NCBI GenBank assembly: GCA_017556665.1 | Contig: JAFYMJ010000227.1 | Coordinates: 1 to 6,791 of the forward strand | From: Bacteroidales bacterium | Lineage (GTDB): Bacteria; Bacteroidota; Bacteroidia; Bacteroidales; UBA932 | Direction of reading: 5' to 3' | Length of the DNA stretch: 6,791 nucleotides | Part shown: positions 1 through 5,246 of the stretch, piece by piece | How the letters are laid out: each line of letters starts with the position of its first letter | Numbering within the stretch: the stretch's first letter is position 1 | Made by a program: the position numbers and the translations under genes | Notes under the pieces: generated by a model | Told to the model about the DNA's origin: nothing | What the model saw: the letters and a program-made list of their open reading frames with translations, nothing else | Databases searched by the model: none

Positions 1-64
1 TGATACCTACCAAAACATCAAACACATCCAGTCGCATATCACGAATAATTTCTGTACGTTCCAT
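1..64 (-). pseudogene. uvrB: UvrB internal fragment (excision-repair helicase), cut at a junction and by the window edge
   Basis: On the minus strand, bases 64 down to 1 read as one open frame containing ERTEIIRDMRL followed by FDVLVGI. This matches the late helicase region of UvrB, where E. coli has VERMEIIRDLRL and FDVLVGI; from memory about 16 of 21 residues agree. UvrB is the DNA-damage-binding helicase subunit of the UvrABC nucleotide excision repair complex. The match stops abruptly at base 64: further upstream on the minus strand the frame reads SHSS, not UvrB, because the plus-strand miaB frame begins there. Only about 21 codons are visible and the frame runs off the left edge. The methionine at the junction is not a real start. 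The rest of uvrB is either elsewhere in the genome or was never joined to this sequence. Confidence 0.7.
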
Positions 65-66
65 AG

Positions 67-1356
67 ATGAATGTGAATGACAGCGAGGTGGTGCTTTCTG
101 TGCTGCAGAAGGCGGGATATGCGTTGTGCGAGAGCCTTCAGGAGGCCAATGTAATTCTGGTAAACACCTGTTCCATAAGGGATAACGCAGAACAAAGAAT
201 CTGGGGAAGGCTTGACGTGTTCCTTCAGGAGAAGAAAAAACGAAAGAACGTTGTAGTTGGTGTTCTTGGCTGTATGGCCGAGAGACTTAAGGACGAGCTG
301 CTACAACATCCTGCAGTAGACTTGGTGGCAGGACCCGATTCATACAGAAAAATTGCAGACCTAATTGCAGCCCTGGATACAGGCGAGAAACAGATAAACA
401 CCAAACTTTTGAGAGAGGAGACCTACTCAGACATCTCTCCTGTACGTTTGGACAAGAACGGCGTATCTGCATTCATCTCAATCATGAGAGGCTGCAACAA
501 CATGTGCTCGTACTGCGTTGTACCTTACACCAGAGGAGCCGAGAGGAGCCGAGACCCTCACAGCATCGTACGTGAGGCACAGGAACTGTTTGATGCAGGC
601 TACAAGGAGGTGACCCTTCTTGGCCAGAACGTAGACTCATACAAATGGGTTAATCCCGACAACACTTCAGATACAGTAAATTTCGCCCAACTACTTGAGC
701 TTGTAGCACTTGTAGACCCTAAACTGAGAGTGAGATTCTCAACATCACACCCTAAAGACATGGGCAACGGCGTACTTTACACTATGGCAATGTACCCTAA
801 CATCTGCAACCACATCCACCTTCCAGTACAGAGCGGAAGCGACGTGATGCTTGAGAAGATGAACAGGAAATACACCAGAGAGGGATACCTTTACAGGGTT
901 TCAAAGATTAAGGAGATTCTTCCCGACTGTGCAATAAGCACAGACATCATTGCAGGCTTCTGCGGAGAGACCCTTGAGGACCATGCAGACACCATCTCAA
1001 TCATGAAAGAGGTTGGATATGATTCTGCGTTCATGTTCCAGTACTCGATGAGACCTAATACCAAGGCCCACAGACATTTTACAGATGACGTTCCACTTGA
1101 GGAGAAGACCCGCAGACTCAACGAGATCATTGAGCTGCAGAACACCCTTTCACTTGAGAGCAACCGCAAATGTGTTGGCAAAGAGTACGAGGTGCTTATT
1201 GAGGGAACCTCAAAACGCTCTGCAGAGCAGCTGTTCGGACGCACCCCTCAAAACAAGGTTTGCGTATTCGACGGCAAAGGCCACAAAATTGGAGACTACG
1301 TTACAGTAAAGGTTACATCATGCACATCGGCAACCCTTATTGCTGAACTTGTGTAA
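67..1356 (+). CDS. miaB: MiaB, tRNA-2-methylthio-N6-dimethylallyladenosine synthase, N-terminally truncated
   Basis: MiaB is a radical-SAM methylthiotransferase that converts i6A37 to ms2i6A37 in tRNAs reading UNN codons. The visible 429 residues open at MNVNDSEVV, which in intact homologues follows a conserved TYGCQ stretch. So about 30 residues are missing, including the first of the three cysteines that hold the auxiliary 4Fe-4S cluster. The other two are present (C35 in NTCSIR, C69 in LGCM). The radical-SAM triad CxxxCxxC is intact at C143, C147 and C150 within RGCNNMCSYCVVPYTRG. LLGQNV (185-189), TSHPKDM, HLPVQSGS and a C-terminal TRAM domain (about 366-427) follow. The codon just before the ATG is TAG, so translation cannot extend left. 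The ATG is an internal Met, not a believable native start. Identification is very sure; whether this copy is a real gene or a junction artefact is open. It is followed 46 bp later by the OsmC gene. Confidence 0.93.
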   Translation: MNVNDSEVVLSVLQKAGYALCESLQEANVILVNTCSIRDNAEQRIWGRLDVFLQEKKKRKNVVVGVLGCMAERLKDELLQHPAVDLVAGPDSYRKIADLIAALDTGEKQINTKLLREETYSDISPVRLDKNGVSAFISIMRGCNNMCSYCVVPYTRGAERSRDPHSIVREAQELFDAGYKEVTLLGQNVDSYKWVNPDNTSDTVNFAQLLELVALVDPKLRVRFSTSHPKDMGNGVLYTMAMYPNICNHIHLPVQSGSDVMLEKMNRKYTREGYLYRVSKIKEILPDCAISTDIIAGFCGETLEDHADTISIMKEVGYDSAFMFQYSMRPNTKAHRHFTDDVPLEEKTRRLNEIIELQNTLSLESNRKCVGKEYEVLIEGTSKRSAEQLFGRTPQNKVCVFDGKGHKIGDYVTVKVTSCTSATLIAELV

Positions 1357-1402
1357 TCTCCCGCTGTTTGAAATGATATAAACACTTTAAAACATACACG
1401 CT

Positions 1403-1810
1403 ATGACAAAAATGAAAACTGTATACCTCGGCGGTCTGAGAACAGAGGCTGAGCACTTGCAATCTGGCAACAAGCTTATCACAGATGCACCACTTGACAA
1501 CAACGGCAAAGGCGAGTTCTTCTCTCCTACTGATCTTTTGGCAACATCTCTGGGCAGCTGCATGCTTACAATTATGGGCATTTCAGCACCTGCATACGGC
1601 TACAACCTTGACGGCACAGTAATTGAGACCGAGAAAATCATGGGCACCAACCCAAGAAGAGTTGTAGAGCTTAAGCTAGACATCACTTTCCCTAAAGACA
1701 ACAACTACACCGACCAGCAGAAGAGAGTGATTGAGGCCGCAGCAAAATCATGCCCTGTATACAACAGCTTGCACCCAGACATTAAAAAGTCTATCACTTT
1801 CAACTACTAA
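1403..1810 (+). CDS. OsmC/Ohr-family peroxiredoxin-like protein
   Basis: This 135-residue protein has the normal length for a small OsmC-family member. These are cytoplasmic homodimeric thiol peroxidases that reduce organic hydroperoxides. The two family landmarks are present: the FSPTDLLATSLGSCMLT helix with C53, and the second cysteine C117 in KSCPVYNSL, so both active-site thiols are kept. An acidic residue (E38 in GKGEFFSP) precedes the first motif, as is usual. The N-terminus begins at the first ATG; a second ATG three codons later is possible. There is no clear Shine-Dalgarno sequence, as is common in Bacteroidota. It may share a transcript with miaB (46-bp gap, no obvious terminator between them), but I see no functional link. 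Whether it acts in osmotic or peroxide stress, or is one of the YhfA-like OsmC relatives, cannot be told from the sequence. Confidence 0.9.
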   Translation: MTKMKTVYLGGLRTEAEHLQSGNKLITDAPLDNNGKGEFFSPTDLLATSLGSCMLTIMGISAPAYGYNLDGTVIETEKIMGTNPRRVVELKLDITFPKDNNYTDQQKRVIEAAAKSCPVYNSLHPDIKKSITFNY

Positions 1811-1875
1811 ACCACCCGTTTCGAGCTGTTGATTTGAGAAATTTTACAAAAATTCACAAAATTACAGCCCTAAAA

Positions 1876-1906
1876 TTTGGAGTTTAAATAAAAGTTCGTA
1901 CATTTG
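1876..1906 (+). promoter_or_regulatory. Bacteroidota-type promoter of tRNA-Leu
   Basis: TTTG at 1876-1879 and TACATTTG at 1899-1906 are separated by 19 bases, a full match to the Bacteroidota housekeeping consensus TTTG-N19/21-TAnnTTTG. The expected start of transcription is about 1911-1914, some 50 bases upstream of the mature tRNA. Confidence 0.8.
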
Positions 1907-1957
1907 CGCTCTCAAAGTTCATTACTTTTGTGATGCGGTCCTTCGGGAGCGCAAATG
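1901..1957. repeat. 11-bp perfect inverted repeat over the tRNA promoter and leader
   Basis: CATTTGCGCTC at 1901-1911 is the exact reverse complement of GAGCGCAAATG at 1947-1957. The left arm covers the end of the -7 box, so the full stem cannot be in the tRNA precursor. The leader itself can fold a shorter hairpin at 1934-1953, with a UUCG tetraloop closed by C-G (1941-1946) and one G-G mismatch. The repeat could be a DNA-level regulatory dyad, or an accident of the leader hairpin. Confidence 0.6.
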
Positions 1958-1961
1958 AAAG

Positions 1962-2043
1962 GCCCAGATGGCGGAATCGGTAGACGCGCTGGTCTCAAAC
2001 ACCAGTGGGGCGACCCGTGCCGGTTCGACCCCGGCTCTGGGTA
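1962..2043 (+). tRNA. tRNA-Leu, anticodon CAA (reads UUG)
   Basis: A complete class II cloverleaf can be drawn. The acceptor GCCCAGA (1962-1968) pairs with TCTGGGT (2036-2042), with a G-U pair at 1-72. The anticodon stem is CTGGT/ACCAG (1989-1993/2001-2005), with loop CTCAAAC and anticodon CAA at 1996-1998. A long variable arm (2006-2018) is typical of tRNA-Leu. The T stem is GCCGG/CCGGC with loop TTCGACC (2024-2030). The discriminator is A2043. The next three bases are CTT, so CCA is not encoded here and must be added by tRNA nucleotidyltransferase. The 3' end is also the attachment site of the integrated element that follows. Confidence 0.97.
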
Positions 2044-2046
2044 CTT
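2031..2046 (+). other. Left attachment site (tRNA side)
   Basis: This is the left copy of the 14-bp direct repeat CCGGCTCTGGGTAC (2031-2044), covering the 3' half of the T stem and the acceptor stem. The inferred strand-exchange spacer is GGCTCTG (2033-2039). To its right GGTACTT (2040-2046) is element sequence, and to its left is the host tRNA. Confidence 0.85.
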
Positions 2047-2058
2047 CTTTAAAAACCC

Positions 2059-2098
2059 AAACCCTTGTAAATCATTGATTTATGAGGGTTTTTTATTT
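2059..2098 (+). terminator. Intrinsic terminator downstream of tRNA-Leu, supplied by the element
   Basis: Bases 2059-2074 pair continuously with 2076-2091 (AAACCC with GGGTTT at the base, AAATC with GATTT at the top, two G-U pairs), followed by a T-rich run. It lies on the element side of the attachment site, so the element brought its own terminator to end the tRNA transcript. Confidence 0.75.
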
Positions 2099-2102
2099 AC
2101 CA

Positions 2103-2124
2103 GGTAGCCAAAGGGTAGCCAAAA
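2103..2124 (+). repeat. Left copy of the 22-bp terminal repeat (tandem GGTAGCCAAA)
   Basis: Two head-to-tail copies of GGTAGCCAAA, 11 bp apart, are found here and identically at 6523-6544, in the same orientation. The repeat lies about 60 bp inside the left attachment site. Its position and doubled structure fit integrase arm-binding sites, as in lambda-type recombination. Binding is inferred, not shown. Confidence 0.7.
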
Positions 2125-2169
2125 ACAGCAACACCCCCTCAAAAACTCTCAATTTTCCACATTTTTCAC

Positions 2170-2203
2170 AAATAAAAAAGAGCAAACAGATCTGTTCACT
2201 CTT
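2170..2203 (-). terminator. Intrinsic terminator for the minus-strand operon
   Basis: A dyad runs 2178-2203. AAGAG pairs with CTCTT and AACA with TGTT around a central GATC, with two mismatched positions per arm (CA opposite CA). On the minus strand it is followed by a run of T (complement of the A tract 2174-2179). It lies downstream of rep, where the leftward transcript should end. Confidence 0.6.
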
Positions 2204-2212
2204 ATACACACT

Positions 2213-2247
2213 AGCGTTTTCTAAGCGTTATTGTAGCGTTAAACGCT
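2213..2247 (+). repeat. Three AGCGTT iterons at exact 11-bp spacing, with an inverted fourth
   Basis: AGCGTT occurs at 2213-2218, 2224-2229 and 2235-2240, each 11 bp (about one helical turn) from the last. It is followed at once by the inverse AACGCT at 2242-2247, so the last iteron is also an AGCGT-TAA-ACGCT dyad. Same-face spacing is what Rep- or accessory-protein binding sites usually show. Confidence 0.65.
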
Positions 2248-2267
2248 TGCTGTTTTTTCAAATTTTG

Positions 2268-2301
2268 CACAAGCGTGCAGAAAGCTGGAAGGGCGCTTGT
2301 G
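2268..2301. repeat. Inverted repeat/hairpin beside the iterons
   Basis: CACAAGCG (2268-2275) pairs perfectly with CGCTTGTG (2294-2301) around an 18-base loop, in which CAG (2278-2280) and CTG (2285-2287) can pair around AAAG. There is no T tract after it on either strand, so it is not an obvious terminator. It could be a rolling-circle or single-strand origin structure. Confidence 0.5.
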
Positions 2302-2467
2302 TAGAGGTGGCGCTTAAGAATTTAACACCCCTTCCCCCTCCTCGTTTTCAAGATACACCATATAGCTTTTATGTTGTTTTTATGCCGTTTTACAACCGAT
2401 TTTAGCCCATACCAGACTCTTTGTATATATGGATAAATAATCTCTGCAACACAACCCATATCCAGCT

Positions 2468-3412
2468 CTATCTGTAGTATTTTGTAGCCTCCCTTATCTT
2501 CTTTGTAAGCTCTGTTATTGCATCATTTGGAACAACAATACCTTCCTCCAGGCTAACAGCCTCTAAAATTGCCTTCTTCATATCCAGAGCTTGCTTTCTA
2601 TCTATCTCGCCTCTTTGTTGTGCCTCTTTAATTAGGCTTAACATTTCAGTTTGTCCACCCACCTCAGTTATTAAGCACCTAAGCCCCATCTGTTTTAACT
2701 CTTTAACTCCTTTCATAGCTCTAAAATTCAATCTAATATCGTTTACTTTTTGCACTTGCTCATAAGCCTCACGCCACCTCTTAACCAAACCAATATAAAA
2801 CGCCTCATTAAATAACATCTCTGCAGTAACAGCTTGAGTCTGGAAAGCTTTATGCAATTGCCTGGTATACCTCTGCTCATACCTCAATACATTCCTCTCT
2901 CTATATAGTTCTGGCACATTCCCCTTGCTCTCCTTATTCTTATCATAAAAGCAAAGCACACCACTAGCGCCTTGATAATAAAGTGAATTAGGCTGTATCA
3001 ATCTTTCAGTAAACTTCAGCTCTCCCAAATGCTTTAAATACACATTGGGCGGGTAGTTCATTATTAAGTTGGTTGCCAGATCCAGGCGGGTTATTTCTGC
3101 TTTATTCATTGGCAAATGCAACACATCTGCCAGCCTCTCAATCGCCAGCTCTGTATCTGCTCGCCCCATCGTTTGGTAATTATCGCCCAAATGCCATTTG
3201 CACAAGCTCCCTTCTGTTATCTTTAACCGGCTTTTAGTTGCATTAACCTTAAGCCCTCCTATTTTTCCAGACACATACTCTCCATACAACCCGGTATTTA
3301 TATTTATCGTTTCTGGCTCTAAATACTTTCTGGCAACATCTAAGAAATTAACATTTTCACAAGTACCCATATCTAGCTTTAAATGTATTGTATCATACAT
3401 AAGTGTAACCAT
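2468..3412 (-). CDS. Replication initiation protein, phage/plasmid gene II/X (Rep) family
   Basis: This protein of about 314 residues resembles the phage/plasmid replication protein II/X family of Bacteroides mobile elements, relatives of the filamentous-phage gpII nicking enzymes that start rolling-circle replication. The recognition rests on pattern: an N-terminal MYDTIHLKL strand, SLCKWHLGDNYQTM, an ITRLDLATN strand with conserved R and D, SLYYQG followed by LCFYDKNKE, and NVLRYEQRY with its R-x-E. The catalytic tyrosine cannot be picked with confidence; the Y and R of YEQRYTRQL are candidates. ATG 3412 is chosen as start; GTG 3430 (six codons longer) and ATG 3400 (before YDTIHL) are alternatives, and none has a clear Shine-Dalgarno sequence. 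It is the last gene of the leftward cluster, separated from the 166-residue gene by an inverted repeat. It implies that the excised circle can replicate. Confidence 0.78.
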   Translation of the reverse strand: MVTLMYDTIHLKLDMGTCENVNFLDVARKYLEPETININTGLYGEYVSGKIGGLKVNATKSRLKITEGSLCKWHLGDNYQTMGRADTELAIERLADVLHLPMNKAEITRLDLATNLIMNYPPNVYLKHLGELKFTERLIQPNSLYYQGASGVLCFYDKNKESKGNVPELYRERNVLRYEQRYTRQLHKAFQTQAVTAEMLFNEAFYIGLVKRWREAYEQVQKVNDIRLNFRAMKGVKELKQMGLRCLITEVGGQTEMLSLIKEAQQRGEIDRKQALDMKKAILEAVSLEEGIVVPNDAITELTKKIREATKYYR

Positions 3413-3443
3413 TTTAGTAACAAATTTCACCTTACTATAGAAA

Positions 3444-3471
3444 TAGGGGTATAGTGTTTCATATACCCCTA
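3444..3471. repeat. 10-bp perfect inverted repeat between the 166-residue gene and rep
   Basis: TAGGGGTATA (3444-3453) and TATACCCCTA (3462-3471) pair perfectly around an 8-base loop. On the minus strand it is followed by TTTCTATAG, too poor in T for a strong terminator. It may be a rep operator, an attenuator controlling Rep level, or a nick-site hairpin of the origin. The half-site GGTATA also occurs in the palindromes at 4362-4402. Confidence 0.6.
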
Positions 3472-3478
3472 CTTTTAG

Positions 3479-3979
3479 CTAGTCGGCACACAACCTCAAA
3501 CTACTCATTTCTTCTTCCAGATCCCCCTCTGCAACCAGGTTATACAAAGCCCTTTTATTGGCGTTTTGCCCTCTTGCTATGAACATCTCCAATATTGAGC
3601 CTTCTTGTATTACTCCATTGATTACCTCAAAATCTCTCAGCACAAATATTATTGCATCTGTAGTTCCATTAAAATCTCCATAACAAATATTGCTATTAGG
3701 ATCTGGAACATAAACGCTACTCAAATTCCTACCCTTAATAGAAATACTTTTATCTGCCCTTCTCTGGTGACTACAAGTAAATTGAGGAGGCACATCATTG
3801 TAGTATATAACCAAAGCCCCCACATCAGTACAATCCCTCTTATCGGTTTCTTTAATTGCTTTGGTTGCTCGTTTCTCCTCAAGATCCTCATAAGTTCTGG
3901 TTGAGGAGGTGCAGTCCAGCCTGGATTTTGACTTAACAGCCAACCTCTCAAACTTATAATAGTCGGTAAAAACAGCCAT
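3479..3979 (-). CDS. Unrecognised 166-residue protein, conserved neighbour of Bacteroidota Rep genes
   Basis: I cannot assign a function. The start at ATG 3979 is well supported: AAAGGAGGGG lies about 8 bases upstream, the best Shine-Dalgarno sequence in the window, and the ATG overlaps the stop of the HTH gene by one base (TAATG), which suggests translational coupling. An upstream TTG in the same frame is rejected. The protein starts with a basic, polar segment (about 1-50) and has a central part with YVPDPNSNICYGDFNGTTDAIIFV (about 90-113). It ends in an acidic helix-like tail, EMFIARGQNANKRALYNLV then EGDLEEEMSSLR (131-162). I recall similar proteins with this IFIARGQ...LYNLL...GELD ending beside rep genes of Bacteroides elements. 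There is no signal peptide or membrane segment. A replication-accessory or single-strand-binding role is only a guess from position. Confidence 0.8.
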   Translation of the reverse strand: MAVFTDYYKFERLAVKSKSRLDCTSSTRTYEDLEEKRATKAIKETDKRDCTDVGALVIYYNDVPPQFTCSHQRRADKSISIKGRNLSSVYVPDPNSNICYGDFNGTTDAIIFVLRDFEVINGVIQEGSILEMFIARGQNANKRALYNLVAEGDLEEEMSSLRLCAD

Positions 3980-4269
3980 TACACAACCCCTCCTTTTGCA
4001 CAATACACATTTACTCTCTCTTTTAGCTCATTGGCGCTGGAAACCCTATTGCTTTGCAACCATTGCTCAACCTCCAACCTATTAAAATACACCACCTTGC
4101 CGGTAGGCTTATAATGAGGTATAATCTTATTCATTGTAAGCTTGTATAGATAACTTTTTGAAACGCCCATATACTTAGCCGTTTCATCACTTGTAAGGAC
4201 TTCTTTTGTTGTAAAAAGCACCCTATTAGCCAGCTCTGTAGCCAGCTCTGTAAGCTCTGTCTGTTTCAT
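3979..4269 (-). CDS. Excisionase-like helix-turn-helix DNA-binding protein (HTH_17/MerR-like)
   Basis: This 96-residue protein has a winged-helix DNA-binding domain at about 25-75: LTSDETAKYMGVSKSYLYKLT is the helix-turn-helix, and IIPHYKPTGKVVYFNRLEVEQWL is the wing with the family's typical P-x-x-K/G-x-V-x-F pattern and final W. Proteins of this kind are common in Bacteroidota integrative elements, where they act as excisionases or as transcription regulators. The N-terminus carries a TEL repeat (MKQTELTELATEL) made by a short DNA repeat, which looks like a recent slippage expansion. The gene begins 155 bp downstream of the 272-residue gene, with two palindromes in that gap that it may bind. 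It is coupled to the next gene by TAATG. Excisionase against repressor cannot be decided from sequence. Confidence 0.85.
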   Translation of the reverse strand: MKQTELTELATELANRVLFTTKEVLTSDETAKYMGVSKSYLYKLTMNKIIPHYKPTGKVVYFNRLEVEQWLQSNRVSSANELKERVNVYCAKGGVV

Positions 4270-4361
4270 TGTTCTTACTATTTTAATTTACATTCTGCCG
4301 GTTAGCCACTCCAGCTTTAATGCTATAGCAAGAGCAAAGAAAGGGCACATATCAAAATAAA

Positions 4362-4402
4362 AATACCTATATAGGTATTACCATAATACTTATATAGGTA
4401 TA
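4362..4402. promoter_or_regulatory. Tandem palindromic operators upstream of the HTH gene
   Basis: AATACCTATATAGGTATT (4362-4379) is a perfect 18-bp palindrome. A second copy at 4385-4402 matches 16 of 18 positions, with centres 23 bp apart. They lie in the 155-bp gap upstream of the HTH gene (ATG at 4269). A degenerate -7-like TTATTTTG (minus, 4353-4360) is adjacent, but no matching -33 is seen. The likely reading is an operator for a dimeric regulator, perhaps the HTH protein itself. Confidence 0.6.
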
Positions 4403-4424
4403 TAAATCACGCTAATTCAACCAA

Positions 4425-5243
4425 TTAGCCAAACAATGCCCTTATCTCTTTTTCCATAGTTTCTCCACCTTTAACCTTTCCAACCCTATCTTCTGTATTT
4501 TTCCTTTGCTGAGCCATATGTTTAACACCCCAATATGTTTCAAAATGTTTCCATTTTTCATTTTTTTCCAAACCAATCATCTCCCAAACTATATCAACAA
4601 ATTGAGTCTTTTGTGCTATCGTTTTCAACCTCTCTGTTGGTTTATATGCATCATCTAAAAAGCCAGCCTCAACCAATTTGCTAAGCACAAATGTAGCTTT
4701 AGGCGTTTTAAAAGCCTCTGGCAGATTTTCTTTACTACAAACACTTTCATCTTCAGCCCACACATTTACACCTCCAAGTTGCTTATAAACATCATTAAGC
4801 CCCCTTTCCCATCTCTGTAAGTTCCCCAAAACAACATAAAAGCATTGTATATCCATTTTAGTAAATTCCCTCATTTCTGCCTTTATAAACTCCTCATAAC
4901 CTTCTTTACACTTCAATATCCTTTTCATCATCCCCTCCCAAACCGGCAACATAGCTTTCAACTTCAAGGGGTCTACTAACATCTTAAACATCTGGGCTAC
5001 ATTTTTTATATCAGCCACATCCTTTGCACATTTCAATAGTTCCAACCTCACATCGTGTTCAGTTACCATATTGAGCTCTACAGCCTCTCTCTGTGAAGGC
5101 AAAAAGTAATTACACACATTAACCGGCATAAATCCTCCAGCCACATTTATCTCAGCATACTCAAGTGCTGTTAGTATTTTATCAAATACAAATATATGCC
5201 CCTCAAGTAATGATATAATAGCGTTTGTTTTCTCCAGATCCAT
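4425..5243 (-). CDS. Unrecognised 272-residue protein, cotranscribed with integrase
   Basis: I do not recognise a named domain. The gene begins three bases after the integrase stop codon, so it is almost certainly in the same transcript. The sequence is soluble and mostly helical, with no signal peptide or membrane segment. The N-terminal two thirds (about 1-165) look alpha-helical and lack motif character. The C-terminal part (about 173-272) has a pattern I associate with unnamed Bacteroidota mobile-element proteins: LPEAFKTPKA, LVEAGFLDDAYKPT, then WKHFETYWGVKHMAQQR, and an acidic-basic tail ending in EIRALF. This part could be a small winged-helix-like domain, which would fit a regulator or recombination-accessory protein. 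Cysteines 44, 72, 112, 134 and 169 do not form a zinc-finger spacing. Its function is unknown. Confidence 0.8.
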   Translation of the reverse strand: MDLEKTNAIISLLEGHIFVFDKILTALEYAEINVAGGFMPVNVCNYFLPSQREAVELNMVTEHDVRLELLKCAKDVADIKNVAQMFKMLVDPLKLKAMLPVWEGMMKRILKCKEGYEEFIKAEMREFTKMDIQCFYVVLGNLQRWERGLNDVYKQLGGVNVWAEDESVCSKENLPEAFKTPKATFVLSKLVEAGFLDDAYKPTERLKTIAQKTQFVDIVWEMIGLEKNEKWKHFETYWGVKHMAQQRKNTEDRVGKVKGGETMEKEIRALFG

Positions 5244-5246
5244 AAT

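Larger units (their letters stand above)
2092..2467. other. Non-coding left end of the element, candidate origin region
   Basis: I find no believable gene in these 376 bases. They hold the GGTAGCCAAA repeat (2103-2124), the minus-strand terminator dyad (2170-2203), three AGCGTT iterons (2213-2240), a hairpin (2268-2301) and an 18-base pyrimidine tract (2326-2343). A plus-strand frame at 2082-2405 starts inside the tRNA terminator and resembles no family. Iterons, a large hairpin and a position next to rep suggest a replication origin, by inference only. Confidence 0.5.

Noticed and set aside
7..195. Minus-strand 62-codon frame at the left edge
   Set aside because: It is a shadow of miaB and of the UvrB fragment; the UvrB match lies in a different minus-strand frame.
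891..1244. Minus-strand 117-codon frame inside miaB
   Set aside because: It is a shadow frame opposite a strongly conserved MiaB coding region, with no family pattern of its own.
2103..2124. CRISPR or transposon terminal inverted repeat reading of the end repeats
   Set aside because: The copies are direct, not inverted, only two units each with no spacers, and lie inside attachment sites defined by the tRNA repeat; there is no transposase.
2082..2405. Plus-strand 107-codon open frame at the left end of the element
   Set aside because: It starts inside the tRNA terminator hairpin, crosses the terminal repeat and iterons, has no ribosome site and no recognisable protein pattern, and is followed by convergent genes.
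3198..3440. Plus-strand 80-codon frame opposite rep
   Set aside because: It is antisense to the conserved Rep N-terminus, and its hydrophobic look is a by-product of AT-rich complement.
3980..4003. TTG start for the 166-residue protein
   Set aside because: ATG 3979 has AAAGGAGGGG at the right distance and a TAATG overlap; the TTG has neither.
4271..4424. Consensus promoter for the HTH cluster in the gap
   Set aside because: No full TTTG-N19/21-TAnnTTTG match was found on the minus strand; only a one-mismatch -7-like box at 4353-4360 without a partner.
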